Below, piece by piece: positions 1-6,047 of a stretch of DNA of 7,780 nucleotides. The stretch is from positions 1-7,780 of the forward strand of contig JAFOGE010000208.1 in NCBI GenBank assembly GCA_017386965.1, given 5' to 3'. Each line of letters begins with the position of its first letter. Position 1 is the first letter of the stretch. The notes under the pieces were generated by a model. The model was not told where the DNA came from. It ran no database searches and worked only from the letters and a program-made list of their open reading frames with translations. The DNA is from Clostridia bacterium (GTDB lineage: Bacteria > Bacillota > Clostridia > Oscillospirales > CAG-272). The position numbers and the translations under genes were made by a program.

Positions 1-743
1 AAGGTGGCGAGAAGATCCGCGACCGTAACGGCCGTCTTTTCCTCTCCCGCCTTGTCCAGGATCACGTTTCCCTTATGCATCATCAGCATACGGCTTCCAT
101 ATTCCACCGCGTAGCGCAGATTGTGCGTGACCATGATGGCGGTCAAGCCCTTCTCGCGCACGATGCGGTCGGTCAGCTCCATGATGATCTCGGCCGTCTT
201 GGGATCCAGCGCCGCCGTATGCTCGTCGAGAATGAGAAAGCGAATGGGCGTCATCGTTGCCATCAGCAGGGAGAGCGCCTGCCTCTGCCCTCCCGAAAGT
301 GCGCCGACGCGAACGTCCAGCTTCTCCTCAAGCCCCAGCCCCAGAGGGTGGAGCATCTGTGCAAAGCGCGCCGCCTTCTTGCGATCCACGCCCCTTCCAA
401 AGCCGAAGCGTCGGTTCTTGTTCTCCGCAAGGCAAAGATTCTCCAAAATGGTCAAGTCCGGGCAGCTCCCCATGGCGGGATTCTGATAGACGCGGCCGAT
501 CTGCTCATAGCGGCGATATTCGGGCAGGTGCGTAATGTCCTTGCCGTCCAGCAGAAGCCTTCCGCTCTCAACGGGGATCGATCCGCAGATGATATTGAGC
601 ATCGAGGTCTTTCCGCTTCCGTTCGATCCGACGACCGAAACGAATTCTCCGTCCCCAATGCGCAGGGAGAAATCGTGAAAGAGGCAATTCTCGGTCACCT
701 CTCCCGGATTATAGATCTTGGTAATATTCTGAAGCTCTAACAT
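1..743 (-). CDS. trpZ: Tryptophan ABC transporter ATP-binding protein TrpZ (3' end cut by window edge)
   Basis: ATPase subunit that should power tryptophan import through TrpXY at the cytoplasmic face of the membrane. The frame is open from ATG at 743 to the left edge (247 residues visible, C-terminus missing). ABC motifs appear in order: Walker A GSNGSGKTS (residues 39-47), Q-loop YQN (86-88), signature LSGGQRQ (149-155), Walker B FLILDEHTAALD (169-180) and H-loop THN (206-208). The LDEHTAALDP wording is typical of ATPases paired with ABC_sub_bind-type binding proteins. The ribosome site GGGAGG lies inside the last codons of trpY and the intergenic gap is only 2 bases, so translation is probably coupled. 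No Trp residue occurs in the visible part. The ABC ATPase assignment is certain; tryptophan specificity is inferred from the upstream Trp T-box and the gene order. Confidence 0.93.
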   Translation of the reverse strand, partial: MLELQNITKIYNPGEVTENCLFHDFSLRIGDGEFVSVVGSNGSGKTSMLNIICGSIPVESGRLLLDGKDITHLPEYRRYEQIGRVYQNPAMGSCPDLTILENLCLAENKNRRFGFGRGVDRKKAARFAQMLHPLGLGLEEKLDVRVGALSGGQRQALSLLMATMTPIRFLILDEHTAALDPKTAEIIMELTDRIVREKGLTAIMVTHNLRYAVEYGSRMLMMHKGNVILDKAGEEKTAVTVADLLAT

Positions 744-745
744 TT

Positions 746-1702
746 TCACACCTCCCGCGAATGCTTGGATGTCGTCTTGGCGCGCACGCCTTGGCGGCTC
801 AAAAGAAGGGCAAGCGTGAAGAGAATGGCCATGATCAGCTTGTTATACGCGCTTGGCACACCAAGCTTTTGCGCCATCGTCAGGCAAAGCTGATAGAGGA
901 TCGCGCCAAGAATGACCTTGGTGCTCTGGCGCAGGAATCGCACTCTTCGGAAGATCGAAAGCCCAATGATCAGAGAGGCCAGACCAATCACAACGGTTCC
1001 GATGCCCATGCTCTGATTCACGTTTCCGCTGATGTGCGTGTAGAGCGCGCCTGCCACGGCGGCATAGGCGTTGCCGATACCAAGACCGAGGATCTTGCTG
1101 TTTCCGCAATCCTTTGCCAGCGTCGTCACAAAGCGGTCGTTGCTTCCCGTTGCGCGAAGCAGCATTCCGCGCTTGGTAGAAAGGAACCAATCCAAAAGGA
1201 ATTTGAACAGAATGGCCACCAGCGCAAACAGGATCAGCTCGCGCAGGGCCAGATTCAATCCGGGAACGCGCGCAGGGATCAGATTCAGCGGGAAAATATG
1301 ATCCAAGGTCGGCGCACCGCGTCCGTAGGAGATCTGGGAGGTGGATTCTCCGGAGAAATCCCCCGTCATGCCCGCGCTCACGGCGATCAGATTGATCGTA
1401 ATGAGGGCCGTGGATACGAGAATGCCGCAAAGCAGCGGACGAATGCGAAGCTTGACGTGCAAAACGCCGGTCAGCGTTCCAAAGAGGAAGCCGACCAGGA
1501 AGGACAGGATCAGCGCGATCCATGCGTTGACGCCCTTGCTGACGAGAATGGCGAAGACCGCCGCTCCCGAGAGGAAGGTGCCCTCCACCGTCAGATCGGG
1601 AAAATCCAGGATGGTATAGGAAATATAGTAGCCCATGGCGATCAGGGAAAAGACAAAGCCGGACTTTAAAAAGACCTCACAGGTTGCAAGCAGGATCTGC
1701 AT
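746..1702 (-). CDS. trpY: Tryptophan ABC transporter permease TrpY
   Basis: Integral membrane permease of 318 residues, of the branched-chain-amino-acid-type permease family (BPD_transp_2, PF02653). It should form the channel through which substrate delivered by TrpX enters the cell. The protein is a series of hydrophobic segments (roughly residues 8-30, 40-60, 62-80, 88-110, 150-172, 200-222, 230-250 and 270-305) with short polar loops. The N-terminal motif LDFPDLTVEGTF (residues 32-43) is a hallmark of permeases paired with ABC_sub_bind proteins. The start at 1702 is supported by AAAGGAG (1708-1714), five bases upstream of the ATG. It lies 48 bases downstream of trpX and 2 bases upstream of trpZ, in one operon. 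It holds the only two Trp residues found in the visible transporter. The specificity call rests on the T-box. Confidence 0.92.
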   Translation of the reverse strand: MQILLATCEVFLKSGFVFSLIAMGYYISYTILDFPDLTVEGTFLSGAAVFAILVSKGVNAWIALILSFLVGFLFGTLTGVLHVKLRIRPLLCGILVSTALITINLIAVSAGMTGDFSGESTSQISYGRGAPTLDHIFPLNLIPARVPGLNLALRELILFALVAILFKFLLDWFLSTKRGMLLRATGSNDRFVTTLAKDCGNSKILGLGIGNAYAAVAGALYTHISGNVNQSMGIGTVVIGLASLIIGLSIFRRVRFLRQSTKVILGAILYQLCLTMAQKLGVPSAYNKLIMAILFTLALLLSRQGVRAKTTSKHSREV

Positions 1703-1716
1703 AGCCGCTCCTTTCT

Positions 1717-1734
1717 CTGCATGACATCATGCAG
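1717..1734 (-). repeat. Perfect inverted repeat between trpX and trpY
   Basis: CTGCATGA-TG-TCATGCAG is an 18-base inverted repeat with two perfect 8-base arms around a 2-base centre. It lies in the 48-base gap between trpX and trpY and ends two bases before the trpY ribosome binding site (1708-1714). In mRNA it would fold into a compact hairpin with no following U-run, so it is not an intrinsic terminator. It could protect the upstream trpX message from 3' exonucleases, mark a processing site, or tune access to the trpY start. As DNA it could equally be a dyad operator. The function is inference; the symmetry is seen directly. Confidence 0.6.
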
Positions 1735-1750
1735 TTGTTTTCGGTATTGT

Positions 1751-2764
1751 TTACTCCGTAACAACGGTGTCGGCGGTCTGGCGGTATTCCTCGGGCATGG
1801 TCATACCCAGTGCCTCCAAAACCTCGGTGTTGATCACGGGGGTGGCGTCGGTAATGGTTTTGACCGGCGTCTTTGCCGCATCCGCTCCGCGCAGAACCTC
1901 CAGCGCCATCTCGCCCGTGACCCGTCCGAGGGCGACGTAGTCGATGGAAACCGCCGCCAGACATCCCTTCTTGACCTGCTCCACCTCGGAGCCGTAAACG
2001 GGAATGCCGTTGTTCTCTGCCGCCGTCAAAACCACGGAAAGGTTGTTGACGACGTTGTTGTCGGTAAAGTTATTGATGCAGTCCACACGCGAAGCAAGAT
2101 CTGCTGCCGCAGCGGGAATATCCGACGCGGACTGCACGGCTTTTGCGACCAGCTCAATGTTGTTTTGCTCGCACAGGGTACGGAAAACGGCAAGATTGGA
2201 GAGCGAGTTGCTCTCGGAGGAGGTGTAAAGCACGCCGATGCTCTTGACGTCGGGCTGCATAGCGCGAATGAGTGCGAGCTGCGCGGCGAGGTCAAGCACG
2301 TCGGAGGTGCCGGTGCAGTTGTCCCCGGGAAGCTCGTTGCTCTCCACCAGATTCGCCTTTACGGGGTCGGAAACCGCGCAGAAGATCACGGGAATATCGG
2401 TGTTCTCGGTTGCCGTAAAGGCAGCGACTGCGGCGGGCGTCGCGATGGCAATGATGATGTCATAGCCCGAGGCGACCATGTTCTCGGCCGTGATCCCGCA
2501 ATCGTTGTCGGCGGAGGCGGCAGAGCCGGTCTGGCGGTCAATGTCCATCGCAATACCGGAGGAAAGCAACGCTGCGCGGATGCCCTCGTAGCAGTTGTCA
2601 AGCGAAGGATGGCTCATATATTGAATCACGCCCACCTTGAGCGGCTCCCCCGCCTCGATCTTCTCGGCGGGCGTTTTTGCTGCCTGCGTATCGCAGGAGG
2701 CAAGCGTCAGGACGGAAAGCAGAAGCATGGCAAGTGCCAAAGCAACAGAAACGATCTTTTTCAT
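1751..2764 (-). CDS. trpX: Tryptophan ABC transporter substrate-binding lipoprotein TrpX
   Basis: Extracytoplasmic binding protein of 337 residues that should capture tryptophan and hand it to TrpY. The N-terminus MKKIVSVALALAMLLLS followed by the lipobox LASC (Cys24) marks a lipoprotein anchored to the outer face of the membrane. The body matches the ABC_sub_bind family (PF04392): VGVIQYMSHPSLD (residues 44-56) opens the first lobe, and near the C-terminus GSEVEQVKKGCLAAVSIDY followed by LGRVTGEMALEVLRG is typical. I chose the start at 2764 because it begins the signal peptide and follows an AGAGGAA ribosome site at about 8 bases. The frame stays open upstream to 2908, but those residues do not resemble a signal peptide. 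The protein contains no Trp. It is the first full gene after the Trp T-box, which gives the specificity; family members also bind other ligands. Confidence 0.93.
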   Translation of the reverse strand: MKKIVSVALALAMLLLSVLTLASCDTQAAKTPAEKIEAGEPLKVGVIQYMSHPSLDNCYEGIRAALLSSGIAMDIDRQTGSAASADNDCGITAENMVASGYDIIIAIATPAAVAAFTATENTDIPVIFCAVSDPVKANLVESNELPGDNCTGTSDVLDLAAQLALIRAMQPDVKSIGVLYTSSESNSLSNLAVFRTLCEQNNIELVAKAVQSASDIPAAAADLASRVDCINNFTDNNVVNNLSVVLTAAENNGIPVYGSEVEQVKKGCLAAVSIDYVALGRVTGEMALEVLRGADAAKTPVKTITDATPVINTEVLEALGMTMPEEYRQTADTVVTE

Positions 2765-2821
2765 GGTATGGTTCCTCTTTTCATGGTTTTTCGGATGTTG
2801 TTTTTTTCGATGCAAGACAAT

Positions 2822-2862
2822 GAATGACAATACGGTCATTCTTGCCATCGTTCCTTTGGCAA
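2822..2862 (-). promoter_or_regulatory. Two abutting hairpins in the trpX leader, after the T-box terminator
   Basis: Read on the minus strand, two perfect inverted repeats lie directly against each other. The first is TTGCCA (2857-2862) with TGGCAA (2842-2847) around a 9-base loop. The second is GAATGAC (2835-2841) with GTCATTC (2822-2828) around a 6-base loop. The first lies inside the short reading frame at 2836-2868 and its 3' arm contains the single Trp codon; the second covers the stop codon. An alternative pairing of GCAAG (2841-2845) with CTTGC (2812-2816) would extend the second stem with a bulge and break the first, so the two could be alternatives. No U-run follows, so neither is a normal terminator. 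The repeats are seen directly; a regulatory role is inference. Confidence 0.45.
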
Positions 2863-2868
2863 ATACAT
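2836..2868 (-). CDS. Possible 10-residue leader peptide with one Trp codon
   Basis: A short frame encodes MYLPKERWQE and then stops at TGA. It is preceded by AAAGGAG (2877-2883), eight bases before the ATG, a stronger ribosome site than that of trpX itself. It lies just downstream of the T-box terminator, so it is transcribed only when the T-box permits read-through, and it ends 71 bases before trpX. The Trp codon (2845-2847) sits in the 3' arm of a small hairpin. A comparable arrangement is known in Bacillus subtilis, where the rtpA operon has a Trp T-box followed by a 10-residue Trp-containing leader peptide. That example has three Trp codons and lies closer to its gene. The frame is short enough to occur by chance, so the strong ribosome site is the main argument. 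Confidence 0.4.
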   Translation of the reverse strand: MYLPKERWQE

Positions 2869-2887
2869 TTCGGTTACTCCTTTCAAG

Positions 2888-2928
2888 AAAACAAAAAGCC
2901 CCGATCATTCAAAAAAGAATGATCGGGA
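2888..2928 (-). terminator. Intrinsic terminator of the Trp T-box
   Basis: An 11-base perfect stem, CCCGATCATTC (2918-2928 less the first wobble base) with GAATGATCGGG, encloses a T6 loop and is followed by GCTTTTTGTTTTC. The 5' arm shares the CCC that the antiterminator needs, so the two structures exclude each other. It should stop transcription when tryptophan is plentiful and tRNA-Trp is charged. Confidence 0.95.
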
Positions 2929-3180
2929 CGAATTCACAAGATCCGCGGTGCCACCCGTCTGGAAGGACCAAGCCCCTCCTCTCTGCGCATACGAAAGCAT
3001 ATACGGCGCTATCGGTAACGGGCGCGCGCCCCGTCGGAGCCTACCAAGCGGGATGATCCGCCCTTCGGTCCGCCCTCGAAAGTCCATTCACAGCCGCTCC
3101 TTTGCCACGATTCCACCGTCCGCAGCTCTCTTTGAAAGGGTTGATGACTGCTACTCCTCTTCCTCATCGGTTTGGATTTT
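2888..3180 (-). promoter_or_regulatory. T-box riboswitch, tryptophan (UGG specifier), leader of trpXYZ
   Basis: A complete transcriptional T-box leader that senses uncharged tRNA. In transcript order it shows the Stem I start, the AGAGAG motif of distal Stem I (3126-3131), a helix CAGTC/GGCTG (3146-3150 with 3091-3095), and the specifier loop GTGAATGGAC. In this loop UGG at 3084-3086 sits in the usual position next to the helix and reads tRNA-Trp. The T-box CGGGTGGCACCGCG is at 2944-2957. Its bulge UGGC (2950-2953) pairs with an acceptor end GCCA, which fits the G73 discriminator of bacterial tRNA-Trp, independent support for Trp. The antiterminator closes with CGTCCC (2925-2930), which is shared with the terminator stem. 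Uncharged tRNA-Trp should favour the antiterminator and expression of trpXYZ. Confidence 0.96.
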
Positions 3181-3185
3181 TTAAC

Positions 3186-3214
3186 AGTATATACCAACTT
3201 TTTGGCTTTGTCAA
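3186..3214 (-). promoter_or_regulatory. Sigma-A promoter of trpXYZ
   Basis: TTGACA (3209-3214), a 17-base spacer and TATACT (3186-3191) on the minus strand. Transcription should start near 3179, just before T-box Stem I. The bases upstream (3215-3250) are rich in A-runs on this strand, as in an UP element. The strong promoter fits a system regulated by termination rather than initiation. Confidence 0.92.
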
Positions 3215-3362
3215 GTCCTTTTCCCAATTTTTTTCTGTTTTTCAAAAAAACGCTCCGCCTGTCCCATAGAAGGCCGCAACGGCGCCGCGCATCCTATCCG
3301 AAAAAGGGTAGAAGTGCCAGTTTTTTCGCAGGCGATGCTTGCTTCTTTGTGAAAAACGATTC

Positions 3363-3391
3363 TTGACAGAGTCACAAAAAAGGAATATAAT
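3363..3391 (+). promoter_or_regulatory. Consensus sigma-A promoter of the antiporter gene
   Basis: TTGACA (3363-3368), a 17-base spacer and TATAAT (3386-3391) give a full match to the sigma-A consensus. Transcription should start near 3398, leaving a leader of about 50 bases. The stretch 3215-3362 between this and the divergent trpXYZ promoter holds A/T-runs but no gene or clear operator that I can see. Confidence 0.93.
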
Positions 3392-3400
3392 GTAGGCTGT

Positions 3401-3417
3401 TGCCGCCGTATGCGGCA
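3401..3417 (+). other. Hairpin at the 5' end of the antiporter mRNA
   Basis: TGCCGC and GCGGCA form a 6-base GC-rich stem around the loop CGTAT, beginning only a few bases after the predicted transcription start. Hairpins at the extreme 5' end often shield an mRNA from 5'-dependent decay in Firmicutes; that role is inferred here. It does not cover the ribosome binding site at 3432-3437. Confidence 0.45.
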
Positions 3418-3446
3418 TATTCTATTCATTTGAAGGGTTTTACATC

Positions 3447-4784
3447 ATGGAACAGGAATTTCAGATTCTACTTACCATCTCTCTTGCCCTCTTTGCAGGG
3501 CTGTTTATGTCCCGTATCGTTAAGCCCCTGGGACTCCCCGCCGTTACCGGATACCTTCTGGCCGGGGTTCTGATCGGACCCTACTGCCTGGGTGCCCTCG
3601 GTGTTACGGGAATGTTTGCCAACATGACCTCCATGGCCCCGATGGCAACCTTGATCCAGGACGTTGCTCTCGGCTTTATCGCCTTCGCGATCGGAACCGA
3701 GTTCAAGCTCTCCTCCCTGAAGAAGACGGGAAAGCAGGCAACCGTGATCGGATGCGTGCAGGCGATCGCCGCCATGCTGCTGGTGGACGCTCTGCTCATT
3801 CTTCTGCATTTCATTCTCGGCGAGGAGCGCCTTCCCCTTTCGGTCTGCATCACGCTCGGCGCGATCGCTACGGCCACTGCCCCCGCCGCTACGATGATGG
3901 TCGTAAAGCAGTATAAGGCCAAGGGACCCTTGACCAACATCCTGCTCCCCATCGTCGCGCTGGACGACGCCGTGGGTCTTGTTTGCTTTGCAGCCTCTCT
4001 CGGAATTGCACGCGCGCTGGAAAGCGGCGGAAACATTACCCTGATCTCGGTTCTGGTCAATCCCATCCTCGAGATCCTGCTCTCCCTGGTGCTTGGCGCC
4101 CTTTCCGGTCTGATCTTCTCGGGTGTAGAGCATCTGTTCAAATCGAACAGTAAGCGCCTGTGTATCTCTATCACCTTCGTGCTTCTCACCATTGCGCTCT
4201 CCAAGCTGGAGTACACCTTCCCGAACGAGCTGCACATCGGATTTTCCACCCTGCTCGTTTGCATGATGCTGGGAACGATCTTCTGCAACGTCTGCTCCTC
4301 GGCTGACGAGCTGATGGAGAAGACCGATAAATGGACCATGCCCATCTTTATCCTGTTCTTCGTCATCAGCGGCGCACAGCTCGACTTTGGCGTCTTTAAC
4401 GACTGGATCGTCATTCTGGTCGGCGTGATCTACATCATCTTCCGTGCGATCGGAAAGTACGCAGGCTCCTACTTCAGCGCCAAGGCGGTTCATTGCGCTC
4501 CCTCGATTGTTCGCTATCTCGGCGTAACGCTGCTCCCGCAGGCGGGCGTGGCCATTGGAATGTCCATCACCGCGGCGACCATGCTGGAGAGCGGCTCGAC
4601 CGTTCGCAGCATCGTCCTGTTTGCCGTGATGATCTACGAGCTGGTGGGACCGATGCTGACCAAGATTGCTCTGGTACGTGCGGGCGACATCACCCCCAAG
4701 GATGCCCCTGACCATCACCTGACCATTGCCGAGGCCTTCGCAGACGAACCGGACGAGGAGGATCAGGAGAAGAGCCAATCCTGA
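3447..4784 (+). CDS. CPA2-type cation:proton antiporter (Na_H_Exchanger family)
   Basis: Membrane antiporter of 445 residues that should exchange Na+ or K+ for protons, aiding pH and ion homeostasis. It is hydrophobic throughout, with about 12-13 membrane segments up to residue 412. Family marks are KPLGLPAVTGYLLAGVLIGP (26-45), the unwound-helix motif ATAPAAT (143-149) and VALDDAVGL (170-178). The adjacent D173-D174 is the DD ion-binding pair of electrogenic CPA2 members, as in NapA/NhaA. A conserved basic region FRAIGKYAG (332-340) includes K337. After the membrane core there is only a short acidic tail (421-445, rich in D and E). There is no RCK/TrkA-N domain, unlike KefB/KefC. GAAGGG at 3432-3437 is the ribosome site. 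The gene is monocistronic with its own promoter and terminator. The transported ion cannot be told from sequence. Confidence 0.9.
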   Translation: MEQEFQILLTISLALFAGLFMSRIVKPLGLPAVTGYLLAGVLIGPYCLGALGVTGMFANMTSMAPMATLIQDVALGFIAFAIGTEFKLSSLKKTGKQATVIGCVQAIAAMLLVDALLILLHFILGEERLPLSVCITLGAIATATAPAATMMVVKQYKAKGPLTNILLPIVALDDAVGLVCFAASLGIARALESGGNITLISVLVNPILEILLSLVLGALSGLIFSGVEHLFKSNSKRLCISITFVLLTIALSKLEYTFPNELHIGFSTLLVCMMLGTIFCNVCSSADELMEKTDKWTMPIFILFFVISGAQLDFGVFNDWIVILVGVIYIIFRAIGKYAGSYFSAKAVHCAPSIVRYLGVTLLPQAGVAIGMSITAATMLESGSTVRSIVLFAVMIYELVGPMLTKIALVRAGDITPKDAPDHHLTIAEAFADEPDEEDQEKSQS

Positions 4785-4804
4785 TCTGCCAAGGCAATCA
4801 ATAG

Positions 4805-4843
4805 GGGGCTGTTGCAAATCTGCATTTGCAACAGCCCCTTTTT
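4805..4843 (+). terminator. Strong intrinsic terminator after the antiporter gene
   Basis: A perfect 15-base stem (4805-4819 with 4824-4838) around the loop CTGC, followed by TTTTT (4839-4843), lies 20 bases after the antiporter stop. It also sits immediately beyond the mutY stop codon on the other strand. In that direction no U-run follows the stem, so it may only partly terminate or may simply cap the mutY mRNA. Confidence 0.95.
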
Positions 4844-4844
4844 C

Positions 4845-5939
4845 TTACGTCTGCGTCGGCTTTTCGGATGCGTTCCCGAAGGAAAGATGCTTCTTATAGG
4901 CGGCAAAGGCTGAGGGAATGGCATAGGAGGCGTGCAGCTCGCCGTTTGGAACGAGCAGCATTCCCGATTCCTTGTGCCATCCGTCAAACTCGGGGGCAAT
5001 GCGCACGGAATAGGCGATCATGTGCCACTCGATATGGGAGAAGATATGCTTGGAATCCTCCAAGCGCTCCACGCGCAACGGTTCAAAGCCAAGGCCGCGC
5101 ACGAGCGAGGGGATCGCCTCCTTTGCAAGATGTCCCTCTACGTGGGGAAGCTCAAACAGTCCCGCCAGAAGACCCTTCGGCGGACGCTTGCGCAGGACGG
5201 TACGGTCGCCGTCGCGGATGAGCAGAACCGTCCGCTCCTCGATCCGTCTGGGCTTTTTCGAGCCTCGGACGGGAAGCGCATCGGCAATCTCCAGCTTTGC
5301 GGCCTCGCACTCCGCAAAAAGAGGACACGCATGGCATTTCGGCTCACCGTTTGGCACGCAAACCGTTGCGCCAAGCTCAATGAGGGACTGCGTAAAGCTG
5401 CCTGCATCCTGCGGAATGACCTGTAAAAGTGCCTCCCTCCATTTTGCCTTGACGTCCGCGCGCATCACGTCCTCATAGGAGGCCTGCACGCGGGAAAGCA
5501 CACGCAAAACGTTCCCGTCAATGGCAGGGACGGGAATCCCGAAGGCGATGGACGCGATTGCCCCCGCCGTGTATTCCCCGATTCCGGGCAGCTTTAACAA
5601 TGCGTTGTAATCGGCCGGCATGCTTCCGTTATGCTCCGCAAGGACGACACTCGCCGCCCTTTGCAGATTCCGCGCGCGGCTATAATAGCCAAGTCCCTCC
5701 CAAAGCTTGAGGAGCTGCTCCTCGGGAAGCTCGGCCAGCGCCCGAACGTTCGGACATGCCGCCAAGAACCGTGCGTAGTAGGGCTTGACCGCCTCCACGC
5801 GCGTCTGCTGAAGCATGATCTCCGAGATCCAGATGCAATAGGGATCGCGCGTATGCCGCCACGGAAGATCCCGTTTGCTTTGCGCATACCACGTCAACAG
5901 AGCCTCGACTGCCTCGGCAGACAGAATCGGCTTTTCCAT
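4845..5939 (-). CDS. mutY: A/G-specific adenine DNA glycosylase MutY
   Basis: Base-excision repair enzyme of 364 residues that removes adenine mispaired with 8-oxoguanine. The HhH-GPD domain shows the catalytic Glu in WISEIMLQQT (E40), the helix-hairpin-helix LPGIGEYTAGAI (117-128) and the catalytic Asp in VPAIDGNVLRVLSR (D141). The [4Fe-4S] cysteines are C194, C202, C205 and C211, spaced C-x7-C-x2-C-x5-C; E. coli MutY has x6 in the first gap. The C-terminal NUDIX-like domain (about 233-350) that reads 8-oxoguanine carries IFSHIEWHM with the FSH motif at 300-302. I chose the start at 5939 because GGGGGAG lies about 7 bases upstream and MEKPILSAEAVEALL aligns with family N-termini; a longer open frame to 6002 would run into the promoter. 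It is convergent with the antiporter gene. Confidence 0.96.
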   Translation of the reverse strand: MEKPILSAEAVEALLTWYAQSKRDLPWRHTRDPYCIWISEIMLQQTRVEAVKPYYARFLAACPNVRALAELPEEQLLKLWEGLGYYSRARNLQRAASVVLAEHNGSMPADYNALLKLPGIGEYTAGAIASIAFGIPVPAIDGNVLRVLSRVQASYEDVMRADVKAKWREALLQVIPQDAGSFTQSLIELGATVCVPNGEPKCHACPLFAECEAAKLEIADALPVRGSKKPRRIEERTVLLIRDGDRTVLRKRPPKGLLAGLFELPHVEGHLAKEAIPSLVRGLGFEPLRVERLEDSKHIFSHIEWHMIAYSVRIAPEFDGWHKESGMLLVPNGELHASYAIPSAFAAYKKHLSFGNASEKPTQT

Positions 5940-5973
5940 GCGGCACTCCCCCTTTCCCTTCTCTGTTTTCTCT

Positions 5974-6002
5974 ATTGTAACACAAAAGGGGGCTTTTGTC
6001 AA
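5974..6002 (-). promoter_or_regulatory. Sigma-A promoter of mutY with a palindromic spacer
   Basis: TTGACA (5997-6002), a 17-base spacer and TACAAT (5974-5979) on the minus strand, 34 bases upstream of the mutY start. The -35 box begins 45 bases after the spoVAE stop. No convincing terminator separates the two genes, so some read-through from spoVAE is possible. The spacer is almost wholly occupied by the inverted repeat ACAAAAG-GGGG-CTTTTGT (5982-5999). Confidence 0.88.
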
Positions 6003-6047
6003 ATTGCTTCCCGCGATTTTTTTGCAAGAATCGACGGTAACAGAGAA

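Noticed and set aside
761..1669. A 302-codon plus-strand open frame across trpY
   Set aside because: Polar shadow of a hydrophobic permease; no RBS or family resemblance.
1721..2827. A 368-codon plus-strand open frame across trpX
   Set aside because: The composition is that of a shadow frame (H/G/R/N-rich), and the opposite strand encodes a lipoprotein with signal peptide and family motifs.
2905..3087. A 60-codon frame starting at the T-box specifier codon
   Set aside because: It lies entirely in the folded T-box leader; its ATGG is simply the specifier loop.
3294..3311. Weak inverted repeat CTATCC-GAAAAA-GGGTAG
   Set aside because: Short, with a mismatch, and not positioned as a terminator or operator of either divergent gene.
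3211..3429. Small minus-strand frame between the divergent promoters
   Set aside because: No RBS, overlaps both promoters, and has no recognisable sequence.
3468..4817. A 449-codon open frame antisense to the antiporter gene
   Set aside because: Its translation is a polar, H/D/Q/G-rich sequence with no recognisable motif, and the sense frame is a clear membrane antiporter with promoter, RBS and terminator. It arises from codon bias on the opposite strand.
6003..6047. Possible terminator between spoVAE and mutY
   Set aside because: Only a 5-base CGATT/AATCG pairing is visible and no U-run follows it.
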